A stretch of DNA of 64,000 bases. It comes from Bacilli bacterium (GTDB lineage: Bacteria; Bacillota_I; Bacilli_A; RF39; UBA660). The notes beneath the pieces are model-generated. The model did no database searches, had not been told where the DNA came from, and saw only the letters and a program-made list of their open reading frames with translations. A program made the translations under genes and the position numbers. The stretch is from positions 1 to 64,000 of the forward strand of contig JAFUNE010000005.1 of the NCBI GenBank assembly GCA_017473105.1. Direction: 5' to 3'. Of this stretch, positions 55,486-64,000 are shown one piece after another (the first letter of the stretch is position 1; each line of letters starts with the position of its first letter).

Positions 55486-56640
55486 CTAATCTTCTTCATC
55501 CATGAATCCAAATAAATCATATTTTTCATCTAAGAATACATATATTATTTTTATTATAGCTACAGCTGGTGTTGCTATTATCATACCTATTATACCAAAA
55601 AAGTGTTCAAATATTAATAGGGAAATAATTATTGTTATTGGACTAAGATTCATTTTTTTACTCATTACAATTGGATGAAGTACATTTCCTTCAATCATTT
55701 GTACAATTAGTATAAATACTAGTGTTAATATTCCTACAATTGGTCCTTGTACAAATCCTAAAACTCCTGCAATTGCAGCTCCCATATATGGCCCAATGTA
55801 TGGTATTAAGTTTGTAATTACACAGACAAATGATACAACTACACTTGCATTTAATCCTATTATTGAGAAACCAATTATACTAACTATAAATAGTAATATT
55901 GATAACCATAATGTTCCACTTACAAATGCATATAAACTTTCATTTAATTTATCAAGTAAATATTCTACTTCACCTTTTGCTTTTTTAGGAAATAGATTTT
56001 TAAAAGATTTTGCTACTTTGTCAAAATCATATGATATATAAAATGCTAATAAGAATGACATTGCAATTTGTCCTACTCCACTAAATATTGTTGTTACAAC
56101 GTTCATTGCGATATTTGGGAGATTTGTTTGAAGTCCTAATATATAACTTTCTATTTTATTCATAAAGGCTAGCTTCATACTGTCTAAATTATGCAAACTT
56201 AAATTTGACATTTTTACAAAGAAATTATCTATCCATGTTGTTAAATAATTACCTATTTTTGGAATTGAAGATATTAGTTCTGACATTTGATTACCAAGGG
56301 ATGCTAATGTAAACCAACCTACTATCAATATAAATAGTATCAATATTGTATAAACAATCGCTACACTTAATCCTTTACCTATTCCTTTTTTCATAAGCTT
56401 TTTAACAAATGGATTTAATAGCCATGCTATAAACCAACCTATAAATAATGGTAATATAATTGAAAATAATGTTTTGAATAAAGAAATAATATTCCATTCA
56501 ATTACAATCATTGTAGTAACATATACTAATAAGAATATAAACAAAATAAATAGTATTTTTAATATCTTATTTCCTATGCTAATCATTTGATTAACTTTTT
56601 TAACGTTTATCTTTCTACTTTTATCAGTTTTTTCTTCCAT
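55486..56640 (-). CDS. AI-2E-family transporter
   Basis: 384 residues with eight hydrophobic segments. GWFIAWLLNPFVKKLMK near the start, the LISSIPKIGNYL loop and the late NLIPYIGPYMGA...G (about 285-300) and HPIVMSKKMNLSP motifs are those of the AI-2E/PerM/YtvI family. Members export small molecules or act as Na+/H+ antiporters; substrate unknown. AGGAG start. Confidence 0.88.
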   Translation of the reverse strand: MEEKTDKSRKINVKKVNQMISIGNKILKILFILFIFLLVYVTTMIVIEWNIISLFKTLFSIILPLFIGWFIAWLLNPFVKKLMKKGIGKGLSVAIVYTILILFILIVGWFTLASLGNQMSELISSIPKIGNYLTTWIDNFFVKMSNLSLHNLDSMKLAFMNKIESYILGLQTNLPNIAMNVVTTIFSGVGQIAMSFLLAFYISYDFDKVAKSFKNLFPKKAKGEVEYLLDKLNESLYAFVSGTLWLSILLFIVSIIGFSIIGLNASVVVSFVCVITNLIPYIGPYMGAAIAGVLGFVQGPIVGILTLVFILIVQMIEGNVLHPIVMSKKMNLSPITIIISLLIFEHFFGIIGMIIATPAVAIIKIIYVFLDEKYDLFGFMDEED

Positions 56641-56708
56641 ATCTATCTTCTCCTAGTTTAATAATACCACATTTTTGTTAATAAAAGAATAAAAAATATA
56701 CAAATTAA

Positions 56709-56729
56709 AACCTCATTTTAAACGAGGTT
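56709..56729 (-). terminator. Hairpin after the 39-residue gene
   Basis: AACCTC (56709-56714) pairs with GAGGTT (56724-56729), with TTTTAATTT on the minus-strand 3' side, 4 nt after the stop at 56734. Confidence 0.6.
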
Positions 56730-56733
56730 CTTT

Positions 56734-56853
56734 TTACATATTAATTTTATATGTCATTTTTTTCATAAAATTATATATTTCACTTTCATATTTCATATAT
56801 AACATTATTAATGCAATTCCTGTTATTAAGCAACAACATTTATTATTTTTCAT
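56734..56853 (-). CDS. 39-residue Cys-rich membrane peptide
   Basis: ATG 56853, stop TAA at 56734-56736: MKNNKCCCLITGIALIMLY then a polar helical end (KYESEIYNFMKKMTY). GAGGTG lies 4 nt before the ATG and a hairpin terminator follows the stop, so the unit is complete. Three consecutive Cys precede a short membrane helix. No family recognised. It occupies the 252-nt gap between the AI-2E gene and recD2. Confidence 0.5.
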   Translation of the reverse strand: MKNNKCCCLITGIALIMLYMKYESEIYNFMKKMTYKINM

Positions 56854-56892
56854 ATATACACCTCATTATTAGTGTGTATTTTTTTTTATTAT

Positions 56893-59046
56893 TTATACAT
56901 GTTTTAAACATGTATTTCTAGATTCTGCATATAGTGTTTGAATTGATTTGTTAAATGAATCTAAGCTTCCTAAAAAAATTAGTGATGTTTTTGCTCTTGT
57001 TACTGCTGTATATATTAATTTATTGTAAAACATTCTTCCGAAACTTTTTGCTAAAATTATGACAACGTTTTCATATTCACTTCCTTGTGATTTATGAATA
57101 CTTATTGCATATGCTAATGAAAATTTATCTGTGTCACCATTTGTATAAGTTACTTCTTGTCCATTAAAATCTATAGTGATAAATATTTTTTCATTTATAT
57201 ATCCTATATTTTTTATATATCCAATGTCACCATTGAATACATTGTTTTCTACATCATTTACAAGTTGTATTACTTTGTCATTAATTCTATAAAATTTATC
57301 TCCAAATTGATATTTATTTTCATTTTCATTAAATATATCAGCAAGAATATTGTTAATATTATCTATTCCATTATATCCTTTATACATTGGTATTAATATT
57401 TGAAAATTATCAATAGACATATTTTTAGATTTTACTCTTTGGCATATTTCTTTTAAATAAGCTACTATTTCATTATCATCTGCTTCTATAAATGTGAAAT
57501 CATCTTTGTTTTCTATTGTTTCAAAATATTTTTTATCTCTAATGTCACTTGCTAAATATGTTATGTAACTTCCATCTTTTACTCTGTAAATTGTTTTTAA
57601 ACATTTACTTTTTAAATAATCCTTATGAAGTAAGTCGTGTAAAACATCTCCTGGTCCTATACTTGGAAGTTGATTTTCATCTCCAATTAAAAGTAGTTTT
57701 ACATTCATTTTTAATGCTTTTAATAATGAATTAAATAAGAATATATCTATCATACTTGCTTCATCTACAATTATTACTCTTTCATCAACTTTATTATATT
57801 CATCCATTTGAAATGTACCATTTTCTTTATTCCATTTTAAAAATTTATGAATCGTATATGCACTTACTCCTACGCTCGTCATCATTCTTTTTGCACTTCT
57901 TCCTGTTGGTGCCAAAAGTGCTATTTGGGATTTTGATATTTTAGATACACTTTCAAGCAAACTTACAATTGCTTTTATTATTGTAGTTTTACCTGTTCCT
58001 GGTCCACCAGTAATTATGTAAAAATTATTTTTTATTGCACCTTTAATTGCTTCTTTTTGTTCTTTTCCAAATTTAATAGAATTCTTTTTTTCATATTTTT
58101 TTATTTCTTCTTCTATCTTTTCATCATTAAGAGATTCACCTATATTATTTATTCTATTTATATTTGTAATTATATTTTTTTCTGTATCGTAAAATTCGAA
58201 TAAAGTTATAAATTCATCTATTACTACAATTTCACTACTTTCAATTAGTTTGTTTAAATATATTAAATAAGTATCACTATTAAAATTTGAATTAAATTTC
58301 TTTTTCATTCTTAAGAATATTTCTTCTCTTGATACAATTGTATCTCCTGTTTCAAAACAGAAAGTATAAATACAATGTTTAATCAACGCTTTTATTCTAT
58401 ACTCATGCATTTCATCATGGATATTTAAAAATATGAAATCTAATTTATCAAATGATACTTCATTTATTAATTCATAAATATCATCATTTACTATGTTTAA
58501 TATATCTAATCCATATATATTAACAAGAGATATAGATTCTTTAATAGTAAATCCATATGTGTTAAGTTTTACTATTAATTCTTGATTCATTTCGCTGCTT
58601 AATATTTTATCTCTTATAAGTTCTGCTTTCTTTAGTGTCATTCCTTTTACGGCTGCAACTCTGTCTACATCATTTTTTAAAATATCTATTGTTTCACTTC
58701 CAAATTCATCAACAATTCTTTTTGCTGTTTTTTCTCCGATTCCTTTAAAAATACCACTACTTAAATACATTATTAAGCTTTCACTATCACTTGGTACTTT
58801 TATTTCATATGTATCTACATTATATTGCCAACCATATTTAGGATGATTTACCATATTACCGTAAAGTATATAATCTGTTTCATAGTTTATTTCTGCGAAA
58901 TTTCCTGTAAATCCTATTATTTTATCCACATAATCTGATAGTTCGTTATCATTTGTTTCTTTCACTTTAAAAATTCCAACTTTATATGGACCGGTGTTAC
59001 TTTCAAATATTATTTTTTTTATACTTCCTATAAAATAACTTCTCAT
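56893..59046 (-). CDS. recD2: RecD2-type DNA helicase
   Basis: 717 residues. N-terminal OB/HhH region with the RecD2 marks GFTGNF and GIGEKTAKRIVDEFG, then SF1 helicase motifs: GGPGTGKTT (347-355), VDEASMID, GDENQLPSIGPG, and the late AYAISIHKSQGSEYENVVI. 5'-3' helicase without RecBC, used in repair and replication-fork upkeep. No ribosome site is evident; a TATGAT-like -10 ends about 12 nt before the ATG, so the mRNA may be nearly leaderless. Confidence 0.92.
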   Translation of the reverse strand: MRSYFIGSIKKIIFESNTGPYKVGIFKVKETNDNELSDYVDKIIGFTGNFAEINYETDYILYGNMVNHPKYGWQYNVDTYEIKVPSDSESLIMYLSSGIFKGIGEKTAKRIVDEFGSETIDILKNDVDRVAAVKGMTLKKAELIRDKILSSEMNQELIVKLNTYGFTIKESISLVNIYGLDILNIVNDDIYELINEVSFDKLDFIFLNIHDEMHEYRIKALIKHCIYTFCFETGDTIVSREEIFLRMKKKFNSNFNSDTYLIYLNKLIESSEIVVIDEFITLFEFYDTEKNIITNINRINNIGESLNDEKIEEEIKKYEKKNSIKFGKEQKEAIKGAIKNNFYIITGGPGTGKTTIIKAIVSLLESVSKISKSQIALLAPTGRSAKRMMTSVGVSAYTIHKFLKWNKENGTFQMDEYNKVDERVIIVDEASMIDIFLFNSLLKALKMNVKLLLIGDENQLPSIGPGDVLHDLLHKDYLKSKCLKTIYRVKDGSYITYLASDIRDKKYFETIENKDDFTFIEADDNEIVAYLKEICQRVKSKNMSIDNFQILIPMYKGYNGIDNINNILADIFNENENKYQFGDKFYRINDKVIQLVNDVENNVFNGDIGYIKNIGYINEKIFITIDFNGQEVTYTNGDTDKFSLAYAISIHKSQGSEYENVVIILAKSFGRMFYNKLIYTAVTRAKTSLIFLGSLDSFNKSIQTLYAESRNTCLKHV

Positions 59047-59074
59047 ACATGTTATCTTATCATATTAAAACAAT

Positions 59075-59100
59075 AAAAAAAAGAGGATTTTATTCCTCTT
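59075..59100 (-). terminator. Terminator overlapping the CPBP gene's stop codon
   Basis: 7-bp stem 59081-59087 with 59094-59100 and seven T on the minus strand; the TAA (59090-59092) is in the loop. Confidence 0.75.
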
Positions 59101-60550
59101 TATCTCTATTTAATAGTGCAATTTTATCATCTTCAAGTAATACAAAATATCCATAATCTGTACCTTTTACAGCTACGTATTCTAAATTATTTTCTTTGTC
59201 ATATAACTTACAAATTTCACCTGGTTCGCCTAATAAAAGTGATTTCATAGAATCATTTGCATTTGTTAGATATTCTTCGTCATTACTTAATTCTTCTTTA
59301 TTCAATTTTGTATATTTTAATTCATAGTTACCATTTGGATCTGCGTTTACTAATGCAATTATATAATAGTCTTTCATTTCATATATTGCATAATCATATA
59401 AGTCATTATATTCAATATTTACACTTTCGTTTGTTGTATTATTTTTTAATGTTAATAGTGTATCTGTTTTATATAATGAGAATGAATATTTTATGGTTTC
59501 TATTTCTGGAACATATAAATCTTCAGAATCTTCGTTATCAAAAGGAACTTGCATTGTTTCTTCAGTATGATTTATATCATATGTTTCATAATTATCAGTT
59601 GTTATTGAATATTCTTTTATTGCTAGGTTATGAATTTCTTGTGTTTCAACTTCTTCCATGTTAACAAAACCATTTGCAAACATTACAACCAAAAATGTGG
59701 CTCCTGCTAGCATTGAATATTTAAATATTTTTGAATTTTCAACTTTTGCGTCTACATCTTTAATAAATGGAATCAACATTATTAATTCAGATGCTGCTAT
59801 TAGTATTGCAAATACTACACTTAAACCTGTTATATTTCCACTATTTAAAGATACCTCTGTTAATGGCATTAAATCCATTAAAAATAGACAAAAATCCCAA
59901 AAACCATGTAGAAATACTACTGTCCATATATTTTTAGTTTTGTAATATATTAAACCAAATATAATCCCTGTTGCACTTGCACTAAATACTTGAACAAATG
60001 TATTTGCAAGACCACCTGATGAGATATTTATAAAGTGTATTAATCCAAAAATTACACCTGATGCGATTATACTTGTCCATACACCTTTTTTAGTATCTCC
60101 ATATCTTTCTAAAAATTCATTTAATAACCATCCTCTACATAGGAATTCTTCGTATATTCCTATTAGAAAACAAAATAAACCTACATTTATTATTCCTGCA
60201 ATATTATTTAGTGATGCTACAAAGAATATTAATCCTATCATTCCACCAAAAATAAGATAAAACCATCCATATCTTAGTGATGAAATAAATTTTTCTTTCT
60301 TTTGTGAAAATACATATGAGTTCTTCCAAAACAACATTACTATGAATGCAAGTACTGCTAAAATTGCTTCAAAAATAATATCAATTGAGAACATATTATC
60401 ATTAATATTATTATAAATAAAATTACTTATAAAACCGTGTACCATAAAAAATGTAAATACAAATGCTAAAAGCATTAGGAACGAAAATACAAATATATTC
60501 ATTCTTTCTTTTTTAGTGGTTACAACCTCATTTTTATTCTCTTTTTCCAT
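59090..60550 (-). CDS. CPBP-family intramembrane protease with outside domain
   Basis: 486 residues. About eight membrane helices to residue 295 include the CPBP/ABI motifs EEFLCRG (134-140), FGLIHF with His172 and HGFWDF (215-220), so a metal-independent glutamic-type intramembrane protease is expected. The last 190 residues form an acidic, beta-rich extracellular domain, longer than in typical members. It follows the DUF4190 gene by 1 nt. GAGGAG ribosome site. Confidence 0.82.
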   Translation of the reverse strand: MEKENKNEVVTTKKERMNIFVFSFLMLLAFVFTFFMVHGFISNFIYNNINDNMFSIDIIFEAILAVLAFIVMLFWKNSYVFSQKKEKFISSLRYGWFYLIFGGMIGLIFFVASLNNIAGIINVGLFCFLIGIYEEFLCRGWLLNEFLERYGDTKKGVWTSIIASGVIFGLIHFINISSGGLANTFVQVFSASATGIIFGLIYYKTKNIWTVVFLHGFWDFCLFLMDLMPLTEVSLNSGNITGLSVVFAILIAASELIMLIPFIKDVDAKVENSKIFKYSMLAGATFLVVMFANGFVNMEEVETQEIHNLAIKEYSITTDNYETYDINHTEETMQVPFDNEDSEDLYVPEIETIKYSFSLYKTDTLLTLKNNTTNESVNIEYNDLYDYAIYEMKDYYIIALVNADPNGNYELKYTKLNKEELSNDEEYLTNANDSMKSLLLGEPGEICKLYDKENNLEYVAVKGTDYGYFVLLEDDKIALLNRDKEE

Positions 60551-60551
60551 T

Positions 60552-60986
60552 TTACTCCTCTATTTTTTTCATTTGTGAATCATCTAGAACTTCTAGATAA
60601 CAAGGAATTTCTCCTACACCCATTAATTCACATGTTGCAGTTTTTTCGTCTTTTTTAACGCAATTATTTACCATTCCCATTTCTTTTGGACAATAAATAG
60701 CACTTGATACATCAACATTAGTAATCATGATATATCCAAGTAGTGCAAATAAAGTAAGTACTACAATAATAATTCCCATTACTAATCCTGCAGTTGCTTG
60801 ACCTTTACCTTTTCCTTTTCCTTTATTTTTTGTGTGCTCCATTTCCTTTTTAGCAATTGCACTATATATAATTGCAGCTATACCTAAGGCAAACAGTATT
60901 ATAAAAGAAACTATACCATATGCAAAAAGAAAGAATACTAATCCAACAATCCCTAGAATCATACTTATATTTGCTTTTCTGTTCAT
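60552..60986 (-). CDS. DUF4190-type membrane protein
   Basis: 144 residues from ATG 60986 (GGTGGTGA). Two hydrophobic regions (about 5-41 and 64-90) separated by a Lys/Gly loop NKGKGKGKGQATAGLVMGII, the DUF4190 pattern. The outside C-terminal part has three Cys (YCPKEMG, NNCVKK, ATCEL) plus PCYLEV. Function unknown. Operon with the CPBP protease. Confidence 0.7.
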   Translation of the reverse strand: MNRKANISMILGIVGLVFFLFAYGIVSFIILFALGIAAIIYSAIAKKEMEHTKNKGKGKGKGQATAGLVMGIIIVVLTLFALLGYIMITNVDVSSAIYCPKEMGMVNNCVKKDEKTATCELMGVGEIPCYLEVLDDSQMKKIEE

Positions 60987-61047
60987 TTTTATCACCACCA
61001 GTCTTTGCTATTATAAAATTAGTATACCATACTTTTAAATTATAAAA

Positions 61048-61074
61048 AACCCTATAAACTTTATTTATAGGGTT
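61048..61074 (-). terminator. Terminator of htrA
   Basis: Perfect 11-bp stem 61048-61058 with 61064-61074 and six T on the minus strand. It lies 157 nt after the htrA stop; see the next entry for the gap. Confidence 0.85.
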
Positions 61075-61199
61075 GAATTTCTTTATTTAAAAAACGCTAA
61101 AATAAATAGAAAATTAAATATATTTATATATATAATAATGGCAATAAACTATACTTAGAATTTTTTATATTTAACTTTCCTCTTTTTGAACTATACTAA

Positions 61200-61209
61200 C
61201 CACCTCCTT
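61200..61209 (-). promoter_or_regulatory. Strong ribosome-binding sequence without an evident gene
   Basis: Minus strand AAGGAGGTGG, nearly the full anti-SD complement, between htrA and its terminator. The only reading frames behind it are a 10-codon GTG frame and short hydrophobic fragments (KYSLLPLLYI, NIFNFLFILAFFK) without ATG. It may mark a very short peptide or a decayed small membrane-protein gene. Confidence 0.35.
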
Positions 61210-61231
61210 AAATAATTTATATATGTATACA

Positions 61232-62464
61232 TTACGATAATGTTACTTCTATTTTTTTCTCTTTGTATGCTCTACCACTTATATATTTTACTACTAATGT
61301 AACTTTATCTCCTTTTTTCTTTTCGTATAAATAATTACTTAAATCATTAAAATCATTTACTTCTACATTGTCAATTTTAGTTATTATATTTCCAATTTCA
61401 AGTGATGACTTATCTGCTCCACTTCCTGTTTCGATTGATGAAATATAAAATCCTTGAGGCATATTATATGCTTTTGAATAATCTTCATCTATCATGTATC
61501 CACTTATACCTAATGTTGCACCTGATGGGGCTTCTTCTCCTTTTGATAATGATTCTACTAATTCTGTAATATCACTCATTGGAATTGCAAATCCCATTCC
61601 TTCAACACTTGCACCACTTCCGCTTGATGAGTATTTTGCTGAGTTTACTCCTACTACTTCGCCTTTGCTATTCAATAGTGCTCCTCCACTATTTCCACCA
61701 TTTATAGCTGCATCTAATTGAATCATTTTATTTGAATAACTATCTGTTTGTACTTCTCTATTTAATGCACTTACTACTCCAACTGTTACACTTTGTCCGT
61801 AACCTAATGCATTTCCTATAGCTATAATTCCATTTCCTACTTTTAATTCATCACTGCTTCCAAGTGTTGCTATTCTTATTTTATCAATAGTATCTTTTTC
61901 AATTTCATTCAATTTAACACTTATAACAGCTACATCTTTTCTTTCAGAATATCCTTTAATTGTTGCATTAACATTTGTTTCATCAATAAATGATACAACT
62001 ATTTCTTTTGTATTTTCAACAACATGATAATTTGTTAATATTAATAACTCGCTATTTGTTTTATTAATAATAATTCCACTTCCTGCTCCAACTGATTCGT
62101 ATTCTTGAGGTGCAAAGAATGGAAAGTATGAGTTACTTTGTACTAATGTTTTACTTGTTATTGAAACAATACTTGGCATTACATTTTCTACTACATCTGA
62201 TACATCTGTAATATAAATACCTGTTTTAACATCTGTAACTACTTCACTATATTTTATTTCAACATCACTGTTATCATTTGATTTATTATCAAATAATTTT
62301 TTATCTGCGATAAAACTTAATACTAATAATATAAGTAAAACTAATATTACAAATACGAGTATTCCTATAAATAACTTATCATAAATATTATTTGTTTTAT
62401 TATTATTTTTATATTTATTATTCTCTTCATATTTCGCTTCTGTTATTTCATATTTTTTCTTCAT
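61232..62464 (-). CDS. htrA: HtrA/DegP-type membrane serine protease
   Basis: 410 residues from ATG 62464 (the ATG three codons before has no usable ribosome site). Cytoplasmic charged start, one membrane helix (about 32-52), trypsin-like domain with His147 (LTNYHVV), Asp177 (RKDVAV) and Ser259 (GGNSGGAL), and one PDZ domain at the end. Degrades misfolded exported proteins outside the membrane; with a heavy load of exported filament proteins in this genome the role is plausible. Downstream of a two-component system. Confidence 0.93.
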   Translation of the reverse strand: MKKKYEITEAKYEENNKYKNNNKTNNIYDKLFIGILVFVILVLLILLVLSFIADKKLFDNKSNDNSDVEIKYSEVVTDVKTGIYITDVSDVVENVMPSIVSITSKTLVQSNSYFPFFAPQEYESVGAGSGIIINKTNSELLILTNYHVVENTKEIVVSFIDETNVNATIKGYSERKDVAVISVKLNEIEKDTIDKIRIATLGSSDELKVGNGIIAIGNALGYGQSVTVGVVSALNREVQTDSYSNKMIQLDAAINGGNSGGALLNSKGEVVGVNSAKYSSSGSGASVEGMGFAIPMSDITELVESLSKGEEAPSGATLGISGYMIDEDYSKAYNMPQGFYISSIETGSGADKSSLEIGNIITKIDNVEVNDFNDLSNYLYEKKKGDKVTLVVKYISGRAYKEKKIEVTLS

Positions 62465-62573
62465 CTGTAGCATCTCTTTTCTAATAAAATATTTTTTCTA
62501 CATTTCGTAGTATATATAATTTTATCACATATTTGAATTATATTATAGATTTATTAAATAAAGATTAAATTAT

Positions 62574-63746
62574 TTATTTTTTTAATGTTACTATAAATGT
62601 TGTATAACCACTTGCACAATTAACACTTATTTTTCCATTATGAATTTCTGTTATATTTTTAGCGATTGCAAGCCCTAAACCATATCTATTTTCATTTCTA
62701 TTTCTTGATTTATCTATTCTATAAAATCTTTCAAATATTTTTTCTCTATCTTCTTTTGGGATAGCAGTGCCTCTATTTCTAACTGATAAAATTATGCTAT
62801 CTTTTTCATTTTTTAAGTTAACTGTAATTTTTGATTTCTTTTTACCATGTTTGATTGCATTATCTAAAAGAATTCCAACTAGTTGTTTTATTCTTTCTGG
62901 ATTACAATAAAAATTTATATTTTCATCAATACTGTAATTTAAGTATAAATCATTTTCATATATTAAACTTTCAAATGTTAGTATACTTGTTTCTATACAT
63001 TTTGATATATTTATTTTTGTAAATTTTTCCTTTTCATTCATGTTGTTACTCATTAGTAAATCTAATAAACTTATTACTAATTTGTTCATTCTATTTGATT
63101 CATCTTTTATATTGTTTACCCATTTTTCATTTTCTTTATCTAGTTTTATCATTTCAGCGTTTGCTGTTATGACTGATAATGGTGTTTTTAATTCATGTGA
63201 AATATCATATATAAATTGCTTTTGTTTATCAAATGTTTCAACAACTGGTTTGACTAACCAATTTGTTAATTTTTTTGATATATATATACTTAATATTTCT
63301 ATAACTAAAAATAATAATATTGAAAGTCTTAAATATACAATCAAAACTTTTTTTGCTGTTGCATTATCAATTATTACTATTTTATTTGATGAAGTTGAAT
63401 ACACGTATTCATCAAGATATAAATTATTATTTGGTTTTTTTTCTTTAAATTCTTGTGCTAACTCTTTGATTTCATTTTGAGTTAATCCATTAGGTGTATA
63501 ACTTACTATCTTACTTATTTCATTATTTTCAAAATATACTACATAAGCTTGTGAATCAACAAAAAATGGCAATCTATTATTTTTATCAAATTTGGTTTGA
63601 AAATTCATTATTTTTTCAAAGTTTTCATTTAAGAAATGTTGTTCTCTTTCATATACTTGATAGTTAAATGCGAATATTATTGAGAATGAAAAAATATTTA
63701 TTAATGTCCAAATAAGTAAAAATGTTTTACTTTTTAATTTATTCAT
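62574..63746 (-). CDS. Sensor histidine kinase
   Basis: 390 residues: two membrane helices (about 9-28 and 133-156) around a 100-residue outside sensor, no clear HAMP or PAS, then H-box DISHELKTPLSV with His184, N-box LLDNAIKHGK, and G-boxes in RYGLGLAIAKNI. The stop codon of the regulator gene lies within its first codons (8-nt overlap). Layout with htrA downstream resembles CiaRH-HtrA of streptococci. Confidence 0.92.
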   Translation of the reverse strand: MNKLKSKTFLLIWTLINIFSFSIIFAFNYQVYEREQHFLNENFEKIMNFQTKFDKNNRLPFFVDSQAYVVYFENNEISKIVSYTPNGLTQNEIKELAQEFKEKKPNNNLYLDEYVYSTSSNKIVIIDNATAKKVLIVYLRLSILLFLVIEILSIYISKKLTNWLVKPVVETFDKQKQFIYDISHELKTPLSVITANAEMIKLDKENEKWVNNIKDESNRMNKLVISLLDLLMSNNMNEKEKFTKINISKCIETSILTFESLIYENDLYLNYSIDENINFYCNPERIKQLVGILLDNAIKHGKKKSKITVNLKNEKDSIILSVRNRGTAIPKEDREKIFERFYRIDKSRNRNENRYGLGLAIAKNITEIHNGKISVNCASGYTTFIVTLKK

Positions 63747-64000
63747 CTTGTACCTCTAGTTTGTATCCAAGTCCTCTTGATGCTTTTATATTTGTTTTAG
63801 ATCCTATTACTTTTAATTTTTTTCTTATAAATGATACGTATGCCTCTATGCTGTTAGATTCAACTGTGTTATCAAATCCCCATATTTTGTCATATAGTGT
63901 GTCTTTTGAAATAATTTGCTCTGGATTTCTCATAAAGTATTCAAGTAATAAAAACTCTTTTTTCATAATTTCTATACTTTCATTATTACAACTTAATACA
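63739..64000 (-). CDS. OmpR-family response regulator, C-terminal part (cut by window end)
   Basis: The visible 87 codons run open to position 64000. KKEFLLLEYFMRNPEQIISKD, DKIWGF, SNSIEAYVSFIRKKL and ASRGLGYKLE are the winged-helix DNA-binding domain of OmpR/PhoB regulators. The receiver domain is outside the window. The ATG at 63966 is internal and not the real start. Pairs with the kinase that follows. Confidence 0.93.
   Translation of the reverse strand, partial: VLSCNNESIEIMKKEFLLLEYFMRNPEQIISKDTLYDKIWGFDNTVESNSIEAYVSFIRKKLKVIGSKTNIKASRGLGYKLEVQDE

Overview
The window is 64 kb of very AT-rich, tightly packed bacterial DNA. Almost every gene is on the minus strand; the one clear exception is a small Fic-like gene at 40441-40827. 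AGGAGG-type ribosome sites, TTGACA/TATAAT promoters, a Bacillota-type L10 leader, the rplJ-rplL-methyltransferase-rpoB-rpoC order, CdaA/CdaR, SpoVS, RecD2 and SipW-type signal peptidases all point to a low-GC Bacillota on the Bacilli side. An uncultured gut lineage near Erysipelotrichales/RF39 is my best guess, but this cannot be proven from the sequence. Stops behave as in genetic code 11. I saw no tRNA, rRNA, transposase, integrase or CRISPR array.

Layout by coordinate (transcription runs right to left). 1-8.3 kb: a possible riboregulatory leader at the edge, a TM2-like protein, a membrane metallophosphoesterase, a DUF4230/DUF4230/DUF1232 operon with a frameshift in the last gene, a LOG-family protein, two tandem NPxTG surface proteins and pyruvate kinase. 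8.3-29.2 kb: a DMT transporter followed by a large surface-filament locus. 29.3-35.5 kb: an O-antigen-ligase-like protein and an accessory island (NERD, BRO, CotD-like, Fic, zinc-ribbon) inserted inside a second, now split, cotD-like gene. 35.8-40.8 kb: a beta-helix carbohydrate-binding protein, patatin, a GH13 enzyme and others. 40.9-54.4 kb: housekeeping genes ffh, rpoC, rpoB, methyltransferase, rplL, rplJ, cdaR, cdaA and spoVS. 54.5-64 kb: a frameshifted small gene, membrane proteins, recD2, a CPBP protease and a response regulator-kinase-HtrA cluster cut by the window end.

The most interesting block is 9.2-29.2 kb. It encodes at least eight proteins whose N-terminal segments end in TasA/camelysin-like motifs (YAWF, LAWF, YSRY, YARY, LARY, YSAF). 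With them are a canonical SipW-like signal peptidase, a second SipW-like peptidase fused to a cytoplasmic domain of about 490 residues, and a signal-peptidase-like protein lacking the catalytic Ser. Between the two active-looking peptidases lie a membrane-anchored McrB-type AAA+ ATPase and a DUF2357 protein without a visible nuclease motif. I infer a dedicated filament export/assembly machine that has recruited an McrBC-like ATPase pair; I do not know a described system of this composition.

Other points of note: RpoB carries Lys and Asp at the positions equivalent to E. coli Q513 and H526, so rifamycin resistance is predicted. Two frame-disrupted genes each carry an X XXY YYZ slippery heptamer directly before the stop. 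At least ten genes have their stop codon inside the intrinsic terminator hairpin.
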